This document shows positions 1 to 9,512 of a stretch of DNA of 64,000 nucleotides, in pieces. Position 1 is the first letter of the stretch. Each line of letters starts with the position of its first letter. Under the pieces are notes generated by a model. It had not been told where the DNA came from, did not search any database, and saw only the letters and a list, made by a program, of their open reading frames with translations. Source of the DNA: Streptomyces sp. SKN60 (GTDB lineage: Bacteria > Actinomycetota > Actinomycetes > Streptomycetales > Streptomycetaceae); NCBI RefSeq assembly GCF_026236535.1, contig NZ_JAHTMW010000009.1, positions 124,001 through 188,000 on the forward strand. Reading direction: 5' to 3'. The translations under genes and the position numbers were made by a program.

Positions 1-56
1 TTAAACTGACGCCGACCGCAGTGTTCACTGCGGCAGAGACTGAGCGAGGAGCGCAC

Positions 57-1328
57 GTGGGCCTTGTCGTGCAGAAGTACGGAGGCTCCTCCGTTGCCGA
101 TGCCGAAGGCATCAAGCGCGTCGCCAAGCGAATCGTGGAAGCCAAGAAGAACGGCCACCAGGTGGTCGTCGTGGTCTCCGCGATGGGCGACACGACGGAC
201 GAGTTGATCGATCTCGCCGAGCAGGTATCCCCGATGCCGGCCGGCCGTGAGTTCGACATGCTGCTGACCGCCGGAGAGCGGATCTCCATGGCCCTGCTGG
301 CCATGGCGATCAAAAACCTGGGCCACGAGGCCCAGTCGTTCACGGGCAGCCAGGCCGGTGTCATCACCGACTCGGTCCACAACAAAGCGCGCATCATCGA
401 TGTCACGCCGGGCCGGATCCGTACCGCGCTCGACGAGGGCAACATCGCCATCGTGGCCGGCTTCCAGGGCGTGTCCGCCGACAAGAAGGACATCACCACC
501 CTGGGCCGCGGCGGCTCGGACACGACCGCCGTCGCCCTGGCCGCCGCGCTCGACGCCGAGGTCTGCGAGATCTACACGGACGTCGACGGCGTCTTCACCG
601 CCGACCCGCGCGTGGTGAAGAAGGCGAAGAAGATCGACTGGATCTCCTTCGAGGACATGCTGGAGCTCGCCGCCTCCGGCTCCAAGGTGCTGCTGCACCG
701 GTGCGTCGAGTACGCACGCCGCTACAACATCCCGATCCACGTCCGCTCCTCCTTCTCGGGGCTGCAGGGCACGTGGGTCAGCAACGAACCGACAGGGGAT
801 CCGAAGGTGGAGCAGGCCATCATCTCCGGTGTCGCGCACGACACCTCCGAGGCCAAGATCACGGTCGTCGGCGTGCCGGACAAGCCGGGCGAGGCCGCCG
901 CCATCTTCCGGGCCGTCGCGGACGCCGAGATCAACATCGACATGATCGTGCAGAACGTGTCCGCGGCCTCCACCGGCCTGACGGACATCTCCTTCACGCT
1001 CCCCAAGGCCGAGGGCCGCAAGGCCATCGACGCCCTGGAGAAGACGAAGGCCACGATCGGCTTCGACTCGCTGCGCTACGACGACCAGATCGGCAAGATC
1101 TCCCTGGTCGGCGCCGGCATGAAGACCAACCCGGGCGTCACCGCGGACTTCTTCCGCGCGCTGTCCGACGCGGGCGTCAACATCGAGCTGATCTCCACCT
1201 CCGAGATCCGCATCTCGGTCGTGACCCGCGCCGACGACGTCAACGAGGCCGTGACCGCCGTGCACACCGCCTTCGGTCTGGACTCCGACTCCGACGAGGC
1301 CGTCGTCTACGGCGGCACCGGCCGGTGA
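57..1328 (+). CDS. ask: aspartate kinase
   Basis: Phosphorylates L-aspartate with ATP, the first step of the cytoplasmic aspartate pathway to lysine, threonine, methionine and diaminopimelate. The 423-aa product begins [12 protein letters not shown], the family's nucleotide-binding KYGGSS motif. The amino-acid kinase domain covers about residues 1-250 and two ACT regulatory domains follow (about 265-420). An upstream GTG at 21 is in frame, but GTG 57 fits the family start and has GAGGAG just 5'. An internal in-frame GTG at 807 (residue 251), preceded by GGGGAT, lies where actinobacterial aspartate kinases start a separate regulatory beta subunit, so an alpha2beta2 enzyme is likely (family knowledge). 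asd follows after 1 nt, so the two form an operon. Confidence 0.96.
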   Translation: MGLVVQKYGGSSVADAEGIKRVAKRIVEAKKNGHQVVVVVSAMGDTTDELIDLAEQVSPMPAGREFDMLLTAGERISMALLAMAIKNLGHEAQSFTGSQAGVITDSVHNKARIIDVTPGRIRTALDEGNIAIVAGFQGVSADKKDITTLGRGGSDTTAVALAAALDAEVCEIYTDVDGVFTADPRVVKKAKKIDWISFEDMLELAASGSKVLLHRCVEYARRYNIPIHVRSSFSGLQGTWVSNEPTGDPKVEQAIISGVAHDTSEAKITVVGVPDKPGEAAAIFRAVADAEINIDMIVQNVSAASTGLTDISFTLPKAEGRKAIDALEKTKATIGFDSLRYDDQIGKISLVGAGMKTNPGVTADFFRALSDAGVNIELISTSEIRISVVTRADDVNEAVTAVHTAFGLDSDSDEAVVYGGTGR

Positions 1329-1329
1329 C

Positions 1330-2487
1330 GTGCCCCCGGTAGGTACGTCGGGTACATCGGGCACGGGTACATCGGGCATGCCCGGCACCGGCAAGCCGAC
1401 GCTCGCGGTCGTGGGAGCGACCGGGGCGGTCGGCTCCGTGCTGCTCCGGACGCTGTCGCACCACGCGGACGTCTGGGGCGAGATCCGGCTGCTCGCCTCC
1501 CCTCGTACGGCCGGCCGCAGGCTGACCGTACGAGGGGAGGAGTGCGAGGTCCTCGCGCTGAGCGAGGCGCACGAGGAGCACCTGGCGGGCGTCGACCTCG
1601 CGCTCTTCCTGGTGCCCGAGGCCGTCGCGGCCCGCTGGGCGCCGATCGCCGCCGCCAAGGGCGCGGTGGTCGTGGACACCTCCGCCGCCTTCCGGGGCGA
1701 CTCCGACGTGCCGCTCGTGGTCCCCGAGATCAACGCGCACGCCGCCCGGGTGCGCCCGCGCGGCATCGTCGCCAGCCCCGGCTGCGCGACCCTCACCCTG
1801 GCCGTCGCCGCGGGCGCGCTGCACGCCGAGTACGGACTCGACGAGCTCGTCGTGACGGTCCAGCAGGCCGCCAGCGGTGCGGGCAGGGCCGGTACGGGCG
1901 CGCTGCGCGAGCAGCTGGCCCTGGTCACCGGCAGCGAGCTCGGCAAGCACCCCGGGGACGTCCGGCGGGCCGTCGGCGACCACACCGGCCCCTTCCCCGG
2001 GCCGCTCGCCCTGAACGTGCTGCCCTGGTCGGGCACGCCCGCCGCCGACGGCTGGTCCTCCGAGGAGCTGGCCGTCCGCGAGGAGATCCGCAAGATCCTG
2101 GACCTGCCGCGGCTGCGGGTCACCGCCACCTGCGTCCGGGTGCCGGTCGTCACCGGGCACTCCGCCTCCGTGCACGCCCGCTTCGAGCGGCCGGTGACGG
2201 TGGAGCGCGCGCACGAGATCCTGGCCACCTCGCCGGGAGTGGTGCTGTACGACGACCCCGCCGCCGGCGACTACCCGACGCCGGCCGACGTCGTGGGCAC
2301 CGACCCCACGTGGGTGGGGCGGGTGCGCCGGAGCCCCGACGACGAGCGGGCCCTGGAGTTCTTCGCCTGCGCCGACAACCTCCGCAAGGGCGCCGCCCTG
2401 AACGCCGTACAGATCGCCGAGCACATCGCGGCCGAGCTGTCCGGCCGCCCCTCAGGCACTCCGGCCGGTGAAGGCCTCTGCCGGTGA
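1330..2487 (+). CDS. asd: aspartate-semialdehyde dehydrogenase
   Basis: Reduces aspartyl phosphate from aspartate kinase to aspartate semialdehyde with NADPH. The 385-aa product has an N-terminal Rossmann motif (VVGATGAVGS) and the segment SPGCATL, which holds the likely catalytic cysteine. Its start lies 1 nt after the ask stop, so the genes are co-transcribed and probably coupled. The first 16 or so residues are a Gly-Thr-Ser repeat encoded by a 15-bp near-tandem repeat (about 1347-1381). ATG 1378 is therefore a plausible alternative start close to the usual N-terminus. A perfect 12-bp inverted repeat (1499-1510 and 1526-1537) lies inside the coding region. Length and domain order are otherwise normal. 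Confidence 0.93.
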   Translation: MPPVGTSGTSGTGTSGMPGTGKPTLAVVGATGAVGSVLLRTLSHHADVWGEIRLLASPRTAGRRLTVRGEECEVLALSEAHEEHLAGVDLALFLVPEAVAARWAPIAAAKGAVVVDTSAAFRGDSDVPLVVPEINAHAARVRPRGIVASPGCATLTLAVAAGALHAEYGLDELVVTVQQAASGAGRAGTGALREQLALVTGSELGKHPGDVRRAVGDHTGPFPGPLALNVLPWSGTPAADGWSSEELAVREEIRKILDLPRLRVTATCVRVPVVTGHSASVHARFERPVTVERAHEILATSPGVVLYDDPAAGDYPTPADVVGTDPTWVGRVRRSPDDERALEFFACADNLRKGAALNAVQIAEHIAAELSGRPSGTPAGEGLCR

Positions 2488-2789
2488 GTGTCCGAAAATC
2501 GGCCTCCCCGTGTCGATCAACTTTGTAGGATCTGTGAACGCCTTGTGAGCAAATCGGCGTCGGATGCCTCTTGATCAGGTCAGATGTCCTGGACGACGAT
2601 GCTGTTCCCTCCCTCTGCAACCGGTGGTCGGGCGGGAGCGTCTTCGCGTGCACCCGAACCATGTGCCACGGAGCACGTCGCACAATGGGGCATCGGGGGA
2701 GAACGGGTACGCATGAGGGCGAATGGCGCACCGCCAAAAACGGTGCCGTACGCGTACAACCCTGACGGGGGGAAGCGTGTCCAACAGGC
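2488..2789. other. intergenic region upstream of the sigma factor gene
   Basis: About 300 bp with no recognisable conserved gene. It has a possible -10 (CACAAT, about 2682-2687) and a GGGGGA purine run before ATG 2713. Another purine run (about 2767-2775) precedes GTG 2777. Both of these starts open frames other than that of the sigma factor. They may be short upstream ORFs or chance. Confidence 0.4.
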
Positions 2790-3473
2790 GTGGCAGAGGT
2801 ACTCGACATCGCAGCGGTCATCCCGCTGCGCAGCGCAGCGGTCGCGGTGCGCCCGCTCCGGCGGCCGCGCCCGGCCGGCGGCATGCCGGTGATCGCGCCG
2901 ATGCCCATCAGGACCGGCCGGCCGGCCACCATCAGCGGTATTCCGGCGCCCCGCGAGGGCGCTGACGACACGATGGCTGCCGGCACCACCGTCGACCACC
3001 TCACCGAGACCTACCGCGCGCACTACCGCTCGCTCCTGGGTCTCGCCGCGCTGCTCCTCGACGACACCGCCTCCTGCGAGGACGTCGTCCAGGAGGCCTT
3101 CATCCGGGTGCACTCGGCGCGCAGCCGGGTGCGCGACCCCGAGAAGACCCTGGCCTATCTGCGGCAGACGGTCGTCAACCTCTCGCGCTCCGCGCTGCGC
3201 CGGCGCATCCTCGGCCTCAAGCTGCTCTCCAAGCCCATGCCCGACATGGCGAGCGCGGAGGAGGGCGCCTACGACCAGCTGGAGCGGGATGCGCTGATCA
3301 AGGCGATGCGCGGACTCCAGCGGCGGCAGCGCGAGGTCCTGGTGCTGAGATACTTCGCGGACATGACGGAGGCTCAGGTCGCGGAGACCCTCGGGATCTC
3401 CCTGGGCTCCGTCAAGGCGTACGGCTCCCGCGGCATCGCGGCGCTGCGCGTCGCCATGGAGGCCACGTCATGA
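2790..3473 (+). CDS. RNA polymerase sigma factor, SigE/ECF type
   Basis: A 227-aa ECF-group sigma factor that would direct RNA polymerase to a stress or envelope regulon. Region 2 (about residues 70-135, around LTETYRAHYRSLLGL and EDVVQEAFIRVH) and region 4 (about 165-222, RQREVLVLRYF then a helix-turn-helix with ETLGISLGSVKAY) are clear. The first 65 or so residues form a basic, Pro-rich extension typical of the Streptomyces SigE-like family. The start is uncertain: GTG 2790 keeps the longest frame, but the best purine run (about 2767-2775) is closer to an out-of-frame GTG at 2777. Its stop overlaps the next start (ATGA), which suggests a sigma/partner pair. Confidence 0.88.
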   Translation: MAEVLDIAAVIPLRSAAVAVRPLRRPRPAGGMPVIAPMPIRTGRPATISGIPAPREGADDTMAAGTTVDHLTETYRAHYRSLLGLAALLLDDTASCEDVVQEAFIRVHSARSRVRDPEKTLAYLRQTVVNLSRSALRRRILGLKLLSKPMPDMASAEEGAYDQLERDALIKAMRGLQRRQREVLVLRYFADMTEAQVAETLGISLGSVKAYGSRGIAALRVAMEATS

Positions 3474-4660
3474 GCGGGCCGCTGGACGGCGCCGGTGACG
3501 GCACCCGGGAGGGTGCCCGTGACGGTGCCGCGGAGAGGCGCGCCGCGGCGCGGCAGGCCCGCGCGCAGTGGCGCGGGCAGCACGACGAGCACGGTGACCG
3601 GGACGACCTGAGTGGACGCGGGATGGTGAACGAAGCGCCGGACAACGGCACGCCCGACGAGCTGGCGCTGCGGCGGCTGCTCCAGGGCGCGGTGGCCGGT
3701 CTCGAACCCACCGAGGGCGCGCTCGACCACCTGCGCCGCGCCGTGCCCGCCCGGCGGGCCCGCAAGCGGCAGGCGCTGGTCGGCATGGCCGCCGCGGTCG
3801 TCCTCGTCGGTACGGCCGTCCCGGCCCTGGTGCACGTCGCCTCCTCGGACGGGATCACCGCCGACAACGCGATCAACGCCGGGCACGGCGAGCAGGCCCA
3901 GGGCGGCACGGGCACCGAGACCGGCATCGAGGGCGGGCAGCACACCGCCGCCCCGCTGCCCGGCACCGCCGCGCCGAAGCCGGGCGAGGCCGACGGCACC
4001 AGCGGGAAGCCGAGCGCCTCGGCGCAGAACCCGGGCACCGGCACCGACCCGGCCGGCACGCCGACCGGTGCCCCGCCGACCCAGCCGGTCTGCGCGGCCG
4101 GGCAGCTGGGCGTCAGCTCGGTCCAGACGGGCGCGCCCGACGCCACCGGCAAGGTCTACGGCACCTTCCGCATCGCCAACGTCTCCGCCAGCGACTGTGT
4201 GGTCGGCGGCGCCGGCCAGGTCGGCTTCGCCGCCCGCGGCGCGGCCGACGGCGCGAAGATCGCGGTCGTCGAGCACACCAGCGGGGACGCGGCGAGCGGT
4301 CTGCCCGACCCCTCGCAGGAGGCGCCCCAGCTGCTGCTGACCCCGGACAACGCGTACGAGGTGCGGTTCGCCTGGGTGCCCAGCGAGACCTGCCCCACCA
4401 CCGGCACCACGCCGACGCCCACCCCCACCCCGTCGACGGGCGGCTCCACCTCGGGGGGCGCGGGCACGACCGGCGGCTCCACGGGCACGGGAGCGGCGGA
4501 CAACGCGGTGGCACCTCAGCTCGGCACCGACGGCACCCCGTCCGACGGCAGCGTCGAGGTCACCCACACCGCCGACCCCGGCGGCCCGGTCGCCGCGGCC
4601 ACCATCCCCAACGCCTGCGCCGGCACGATCTACCGCACGGGAGTCCTGGACGCGTCCTGA
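3470..4660 (+). CDS. membrane-anchored putative anti-sigma/partner protein
   Basis: A 396-aa protein translationally coupled to the sigma gene (ATGA overlap). The charged cytoplasmic N-terminus (about 1-105) includes a helical stretch around residues 65-85. One transmembrane segment follows (about 106-127, VGMAAAVVLVGTAVPALVHV), then a long Gly/Thr/Pro-rich extracytoplasmic region with two low-complexity linkers around a compact domain (about 205-305). That domain contains paired cysteines and resembles the extracellular DUF4232-like folds of actinobacteria. Position and topology suggest it holds or senses for the sigma factor at the membrane. No canonical zinc anti-sigma motif (HxxxCxxC) is visible, so anti-sigma activity is inferred only from context. 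Confidence 0.75.
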   Translation: MSGPLDGAGDGTREGARDGAAERRAAARQARAQWRGQHDEHGDRDDLSGRGMVNEAPDNGTPDELALRRLLQGAVAGLEPTEGALDHLRRAVPARRARKRQALVGMAAAVVLVGTAVPALVHVASSDGITADNAINAGHGEQAQGGTGTETGIEGGQHTAAPLPGTAAPKPGEADGTSGKPSASAQNPGTGTDPAGTPTGAPPTQPVCAAGQLGVSSVQTGAPDATGKVYGTFRIANVSASDCVVGGAGQVGFAARGAADGAKIAVVEHTSGDAASGLPDPSQEAPQLLLTPDNAYEVRFAWVPSETCPTTGTTPTPTPTPSTGGSTSGGAGTTGGSTGTGAADNAVAPQLGTDGTPSDGSVEVTHTADPGGPVAAATIPNACAGTIYRTGVLDAS

Positions 4661-4717
4661 GGACCGGGGCCCCGGCCGGGCGCGGGGCCTTGGCCCGTGG
4701 CCTGGGGCCCCGGGGAC

Positions 4718-5458
4718 CTACAGGCCCAGGGCGGCGTCCCGGGAGGCCTCGGCCTCCCGGCGGAGCAGGCGGAACCACATGAAGACCACGAAGCCGGCGA
4801 ACACGAACCACTCGGCCGTGTAGCCCAGGTTCTGGAAGGCCTTCATGTCCAGGCCGGTGCCCGCGGCCGCCTGGGCCGGAACCGGGGTGAGGCCGGAGGG
4901 CGACTCGGTCAGGGTGATCCAGGCGTCGTAGACGTCGTCCGACACCACGTTCACCAGGGACGCCGCGCTGATCATGCCGAGCTGGCCCTGCGGCAGCCCG
5001 CCGGCCGTGCGGACGCCCTTGGTGCCCTGGCTCTCCGAGGCCTGCAGCGCGCCCGTCACGGTGACCTCGCCGGACGGCGGGGCCGGCGCCTTCGCGCCGG
5101 ACGGCAGCCAGCCCCGTACCACCGGCAGCGCCCGGCCGCCGTCGGTCTTCAGCAGGGTCAGCACGTACGCGCCGGAGCGCCCGTCCAGCTCCCGGTCCGG
5201 GACCAGGAACTGCTCGCCGTACCGCCCGCTGGCCCGGGCGACCCGCCCCGAGGTCTCCTTGTCCACCGGCAGCAGGGTGTCCAGCGCCTCGGGCGCCTGG
5301 GTCGACGGGTCGGGCCGCCGCTCCGCCTGTTCGTGCGACGCGACACGGTCCTCGAACTTCCCCATCTGCCAGGTCCCCATGAACAGGCAGAACGGGATCG
5401 CCAGCAGGACGAAGACGTTGATCCCCCACCAGCGGGGCGTTCTCAGGAACCGGTACAC
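4718..5458 (-). CDS. SURF1 family cytochrome oxidase biogenesis protein
   Basis: A 246-aa membrane protein of the SURF1 family, which helps assemble cytochrome c oxidase. It has an N-terminal transmembrane helix (about residues 11-31, WWGINVFVLLAIPFCLFMG) followed by the family signature GTWQM. A second helix near the C-terminus (about 205-228, WFVFAGFVVFMWFRLL) completes the two-helix topology with a soluble middle domain. The GTG start at 5458 has a GGGGGT run just upstream. It lies 23 nt behind the S9 peptidase gene on the same strand and may be co-transcribed with it, although no functional tie is evident. Confidence 0.9.
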   Translation of the reverse strand: MYRFLRTPRWWGINVFVLLAIPFCLFMGTWQMGKFEDRVASHEQAERRPDPSTQAPEALDTLLPVDKETSGRVARASGRYGEQFLVPDRELDGRSGAYVLTLLKTDGGRALPVVRGWLPSGAKAPAPPSGEVTVTGALQASESQGTKGVRTAGGLPQGQLGMISAASLVNVVSDDVYDAWITLTESPSGLTPVPAQAAAGTGLDMKAFQNLGYTAEWFVFAGFVVFMWFRLLRREAEASRDAALGL

Positions 5459-5481
5459 ACCCCCACGGTACGCAAGGCCGT

Positions 5482-7374
5482 TCAGCCCACCTCCTTCCGG
5501 GTCCCCAAGTGGCGGGCCGCGAAGTCCAGGTCAAGGGCGACCTGCTTGATCCGCTCGTCCACCACCAGCGAGCCGTGGCCCGCGTCGTACCGGTACACCT
5601 CGTGCACCGCGCCGCGGGCCGCCAGCCGGTCCACGTAGTTGTCGATCTGGCGGATCGGGCAGCGCGGGTCGTTGACGCCGGCGGAGATGTGCACCGGGGC
5701 CGTCACCGCGTCCACATAGGTCAGCGGCGACGAGGCCGCGTACCGCTCGGGCACCTCCTCGGGCGAGCCGCCGAGCAGCGTGCGGTCGAGCGCCTTCAGG
5801 GCCTCCATCTCGTCCTCGTAGGCCGTCACGTAATCCGCGACGGGCACCGCGGCGAGCCCGACCGCCCAGGCGTCCGGCTGGGTGCCGAGGCCGAGCAGGG
5901 TCAGATAGCCGCCCCACGAGCCGCCGGCGAGGACGAGCCGCTCCGGGTCGGCGAGGCCGCTGTCGACGGCCCAGGTGCGGACCGCGGCGATGTCCTCCAG
6001 CTCGATGAGCCCGACCCGGTGCTTCAGCGCGTCCGTCCACTCCCGGCCGTAGCCGGTGGAGCCGCGGTAGTTCACCCGCACCACCGCGTACCCGTGGTCG
6101 ACCCAGGCCGCGGGACCGGACGCGAAGGCGTCGCTGTCGTGCCAGGTCGGGCCGCCGTGCACCTCGAACACGGTCGGGAACGGGCCCTCGCCCTCCGCCG
6201 GACGCTGCACCAGCGCGTGGACCCGGCCCCCGGGGCCCTCCACCCACACGTCCTCCACCGGCACCGACGGCGGCGCCTTCTGCCCCGGAGGGTCCAGGAC
6301 CACCGAGCCGTCCGTGGAGCGCACGACCGGCGGCTGGGCGGCCGAGGACCACAGGTACTCCACCGAGCCGTCCGGGCGGGCCGTCGCGCTCGACACCGAC
6401 CCGGCCGGGGTGTCCACCCGGACCAGGGCGCCGGTGCCGATCTCGTACCGCCACAGCTCGCTGCGGGCCTCGAAGCCGTGCACGATCAGCAGCCCCGAGC
6501 CGTCCGGATACCACTCCGCCGACACGTCGCCCGGCAGGTCGAGCCGCAGATCGGTCTCCGCGCCCGTGGCCACGTCCCACAGCATCGGCTCCCAGCGGCC
6601 GCGCCGCTGGTGCCCCACGAGCAGCCGGGTGTCCCCGGCCAGCGGCGCGAAGCCGAGGACGCTCAGGCCCAGCTCCTCCGTACCGCCCTTGGTGTCGTCG
6701 AGCTCCGCCACCACCGAGGCGTCCGCGGCCCGCAGCACCCGGATCGCCGAGTGCATCGCGTCCCCGTGCTCGGTGTGCTCGACCGCCACCAGGGTCGCGT
6801 CGTGCGACAGGTCGCCGACCCCGGCCGACTCCCGGTGCCGGTAGATCTCCACCGGCCCGTCGGCGCCGGGGCGGACGAGATGCACGGTCGAACCGTCCTC
6901 GTCCGTGGACCGGCCCACCACGACCGTGCCGTCCCGGCCGAGCGCCAGCCCCGCCGGATAGGAGGCGGCGAGCCCCGGCACGGCCTCCTCGTCCGCACCG
7001 CCGCCGAACGGCTGCCGCATCCACACGCCGAACTCGTCGCCGTCGGTGTCCGCGAACCACCAGACCCACCGCCCGTCCGGGCTGAGCGTGCCGTCCGTCG
7101 TCCCGTTCGGCCGGTCGGTGACCTGCCGCTGCCCGCCGGTCGCCCGGTCCCACGCGTACAGCTCGAAGGTCCCCGTCGCGTTCGACACGAACAGCGAACG
7201 GTCCGGGGCCTCCTCCGCCCACTCGGGCAGCGACACCCGCGGCGCCCGGAACCGCTGCTCCCAGAGCGGCACCGCGGTGCCGTTGTCCTCGACGTCGGCC
7301 TTGCCGCCGGCCTTGCCGCCGGCCTTGTCCCCGGCCTTGTTCCCGGCCTTGTTCTCGTCCTTGATCTCCGTCAT
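5482..7374 (-). CDS. S9 family peptidase (prolyl oligopeptidase/acylaminoacyl type)
   Basis: A 630-aa serine peptidase with a beta-propeller N-terminal region and a C-terminal alpha/beta-hydrolase domain. The nucleophile lies in GGSWGGY (GxSxG), the acid in the NDPRCP segment and the histidine in AGHGS, so the triad is complete. No signal peptide is seen, so it is probably cytoplasmic and cleaves short peptides. ATG 7374 is preferred over the further upstream 7458 because it opens directly into the conserved part. Residues 5-22 are a Lys-Ala-Gly repeat encoded by five 12-bp units (7297-7356). It is divergent from the methyltransferase gene, and a DnaA-box-like TGTGGATAA (7427-7435) lies between them. 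Confidence 0.9.
   Translation of the reverse strand: MTEIKDENKAGNKAGDKAGGKAGGKADVEDNGTAVPLWEQRFRAPRVSLPEWAEEAPDRSLFVSNATGTFELYAWDRATGGQRQVTDRPNGTTDGTLSPDGRWVWWFADTDGDEFGVWMRQPFGGGADEEAVPGLAASYPAGLALGRDGTVVVGRSTDEDGSTVHLVRPGADGPVEIYRHRESAGVGDLSHDATLVAVEHTEHGDAMHSAIRVLRAADASVVAELDDTKGGTEELGLSVLGFAPLAGDTRLLVGHQRRGRWEPMLWDVATGAETDLRLDLPGDVSAEWYPDGSGLLIVHGFEARSELWRYEIGTGALVRVDTPAGSVSSATARPDGSVEYLWSSAAQPPVVRSTDGSVVLDPPGQKAPPSVPVEDVWVEGPGGRVHALVQRPAEGEGPFPTVFEVHGGPTWHDSDAFASGPAAWVDHGYAVVRVNYRGSTGYGREWTDALKHRVGLIELEDIAAVRTWAVDSGLADPERLVLAGGSWGGYLTLLGLGTQPDAWAVGLAAVPVADYVTAYEDEMEALKALDRTLLGGSPEEVPERYAASSPLTYVDAVTAPVHISAGVNDPRCPIRQIDNYVDRLAARGAVHEVYRYDAGHGSLVVDERIKQVALDLDFAARHLGTRKEVG
7297..7356. repeat. 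12-bp tandem repeat, five units
   Basis: Five adjacent copies of a GGCCTTG-headed 12-bp unit sit in the 5' end of the S9 peptidase gene and encode the repeating KAGx segment. The length is a multiple of three, so copy-number changes would keep the frame. Confidence 0.85.
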
Positions 7375-7445
7375 GCAGCCATGATGCTCCGCGCGACCGA
7401 CAAACCGTTCGCCCCGCCCACGAACCTGTGGATAACCTCGCGGAC

Positions 7446-8288
7446 ATGTACGCATCACAGCCGCCCGAGGACTGGTACGAGGCCAACCGGGCCCGCTGGG
7501 ACGAGCGCGTCCCGCTGCACGCCGCCAGCGAGTTCTACGGCCTCGCTGATTTCCGGGCCGGCAAGGACCCCCTGCGCGACTTCGAGCTCGCCGAGGTCGG
7601 CGACGTCACCGGCCGCAGCCTGCTGCACCTGCAGTGCCACATGGGCCAGGACACCCTGTCCTGGGCCCGCCACGGCGCCTCCCGCGTCGTCGGCCTCGAC
7701 TTCTCCGAGCCCGCCGTCGAGACCGCCTGCACCCTCGCGGCCGACCTCGGCCTGGGCCCGGACCGGGCGGCGTTCGTCGCCGCCGACGCCTACGACGCGG
7801 CCGGGGCCGTGCCCGACTCCGCGTACGACATCGTCTACACCGGTGGCGGGGCGCTGTGCTGGCTCCCCGACATCGACCGCTGGGCCGAGACCGCCGCGGC
7901 CCTGGTGGCCCCCGGCGGCTTCCTCTACCTCGCCGAGTTCCATCCGCTCATCGACGTCTTCGACGACGAGACCGGCTCGCGGGTGATCAACGACTACTTC
8001 ACCAGCGACGTGTGGGTGGACACCACCCCCGGCACCTACACGGACATCGAGACCGAGATCGAGACCGTCCACAACCGCAGCGTGGAGTGGCAGCACCCGA
8101 TCGGCGAGGTCGTCACCGCCATCGCCAAGGCGGGCCTGCGCATCGAGTTCCTGCACGAGCACGACGTCACGCTGTTCGAGCGCTACGGCACCCTCAGGCG
8201 CCACGACGACGGTTACTACCGCTTCCCGGCGGACCGTCCCCGTATCCCGCTGATGTACTCGATCAAGGCGTCCAAGCCGGCGGCCTGA
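7446..8288 (+). CDS. class I SAM-dependent methyltransferase
   Basis: A 280-aa cytoplasmic methyltransferase with a Rossmann core. Motif I is recognisable as LLHLQCHMGQDT (about residues 58-69), the acidic loop after strand 2 as VVGLDFS, and motif IV as YDIVYTGGGALCW. The C-terminal part (about 180-275) is a lid with conserved aromatic and histidine residues. The substrate cannot be read from the sequence, and many such proteins act on small molecules. ATG 7446 is chosen over GTG 7428 because it opens MYASQPPEDW, the family-like N-terminus. It is divergent from the S9 peptidase gene. Confidence 0.85.
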   Translation: MYASQPPEDWYEANRARWDERVPLHAASEFYGLADFRAGKDPLRDFELAEVGDVTGRSLLHLQCHMGQDTLSWARHGASRVVGLDFSEPAVETACTLAADLGLGPDRAAFVAADAYDAAGAVPDSAYDIVYTGGGALCWLPDIDRWAETAAALVAPGGFLYLAEFHPLIDVFDDETGSRVINDYFTSDVWVDTTPGTYTDIETEIETVHNRSVEWQHPIGEVVTAIAKAGLRIEFLHEHDVTLFERYGTLRRHDDGYYRFPADRPRIPLMYSIKASKPAA

Positions 8289-8377
8289 CCGGCGCCCCGC
8301 CCGCGTCGGTGCTCATCCGGCTTGCGTGCGGGGCCAGTTGTCGGCGGGATGTCGGTCGCGGTGTCTACGATGTCCGC

Positions 8378-9397
8378 ATGTTCGTATTCGTCGTGGTCGC
8401 CGCCGTCTTCGCCGTGCTCTTCGGGCTCGGCGTGCTGCGCGACCGGCGGCGCTTCAGCAACGCGGTGTACCTCGGACTCGCCGTCAGCTTCCTCGGCCTC
8501 GGGCTGCTCGCCGGGATCGACGAGGCGCCGCACGGCGTGGCCGAGACGGTCATGGTGGTCGGGCTGCTCGTGCTCGCGCTCGGCCCGGTGGCCCTCGCCG
8601 GGCTGCTGTGCGCCAACGGGGTCAAGATGGTCCGCAAGGAGGGCAGACGCCCCGCCAACCTGCTCTCGCTGCTCGCCGGGCTCGGCATCTTCGGCGTCAT
8701 GGGCCTGATGGCCGCCGCCTTCGCCACCGGGTCGCAGACCCTCGGGATCGTCGTCGCCACCCTCCTGATGATCCTCGGCTATGTCTCCTTCCTCTTCCTC
8801 TGCTTCATCGGCTACGCCTTCCTGTACGGCCGGATGCGCATCCGCCGCGACGCCGACTACGTCGTCGTCCTCGGCTCCGGGCTCATAGGCGGCCGCCGGG
8901 TGCCGCCGCTGCTCGCCAGCCGGCTGGAGCGCGGTCGTGAGGTGTACGAGACGCTGGCCCGGCGCCGCGAGGTGGACCGCACCCCGGTCCTGATCACCTC
9001 CGGCGGTCAGGGCCCCGACGAGCAGCTGCCCGAGTCGCACGCCATGGCCGACTATCTGATGGAGCGCGGCTTCCCGGCCGACCGGATCGTGCGCGAGGAC
9101 CGCTCGCGCACCACCGAGGAGAACATGCTCTTCAGCAAGGCCGTGATGGAGGCGGAGCGCCCCGGCTCCGAGTGCGTGATCGTCACCAACAACTTCCACG
9201 CCTTCCGGGCCGCCCTGATGGCCCGGAAGGCGGGGGTGAACGGTCAGGTGGTGGGCTCGCCGACCGCCGCGTACTTCTGGCCGAGCGCGACCATCCGCGA
9301 GTTCGCCGCGGTCTTCCTCCAGTACAAGGCGGTCAACCTGGGAATCTGCGGCTCCCTGGTCCTGCTGGGAGGCCTGGCCCTCGCCTTCACGGGGTGA
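8378..9397 (+). CDS. YdcF/ElyC-like DUF218 membrane protein
   Basis: A 339-aa protein with four or five N-terminal transmembrane helices (about residues 1-150), a DUF218 domain (about 165-310, starting YVVVLGSGL and containing TSGGQGPDEQ and RSRTTEEN), and a final hydrophobic helix. DUF218 proteins are implicated in envelope or lipid-carrier metabolism, but the reaction is not settled. A -10-like TACGAT (8366-8371) ends 6 nt before the ATG, so the transcript is probably leaderless. The frame is open much further upstream, but that extension overlaps the preceding gene and is rejected. Confidence 0.85.
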   Translation: MFVFVVVAAVFAVLFGLGVLRDRRRFSNAVYLGLAVSFLGLGLLAGIDEAPHGVAETVMVVGLLVLALGPVALAGLLCANGVKMVRKEGRRPANLLSLLAGLGIFGVMGLMAAAFATGSQTLGIVVATLLMILGYVSFLFLCFIGYAFLYGRMRIRRDADYVVVLGSGLIGGRRVPPLLASRLERGREVYETLARRREVDRTPVLITSGGQGPDEQLPESHAMADYLMERGFPADRIVREDRSRTTEENMLFSKAVMEAERPGSECVIVTNNFHAFRAALMARKAGVNGQVVGSPTAAYFWPSATIREFAAVFLQYKAVNLGICGSLVLLGGLALAFTG

Positions 9398-9512
9398 GGA
9401 CCGGCCGAGCGGACCATGGGCGACGTACTACCGCATGTCAGACAGCGCGGGAGGTCCTACCCTGGAAGTCCTACCCTGGAGGGCAGGCGGCCCGGCGCGC
9501 GGAGGCGACGTC

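Noticed and set aside
5509-7986. 825-codon frame antisense to the S9 peptidase gene
   Set aside because: Antisense shadow of a well-supported peptidase with complete catalytic triad; composition is typical of GC-rich mirror frames.
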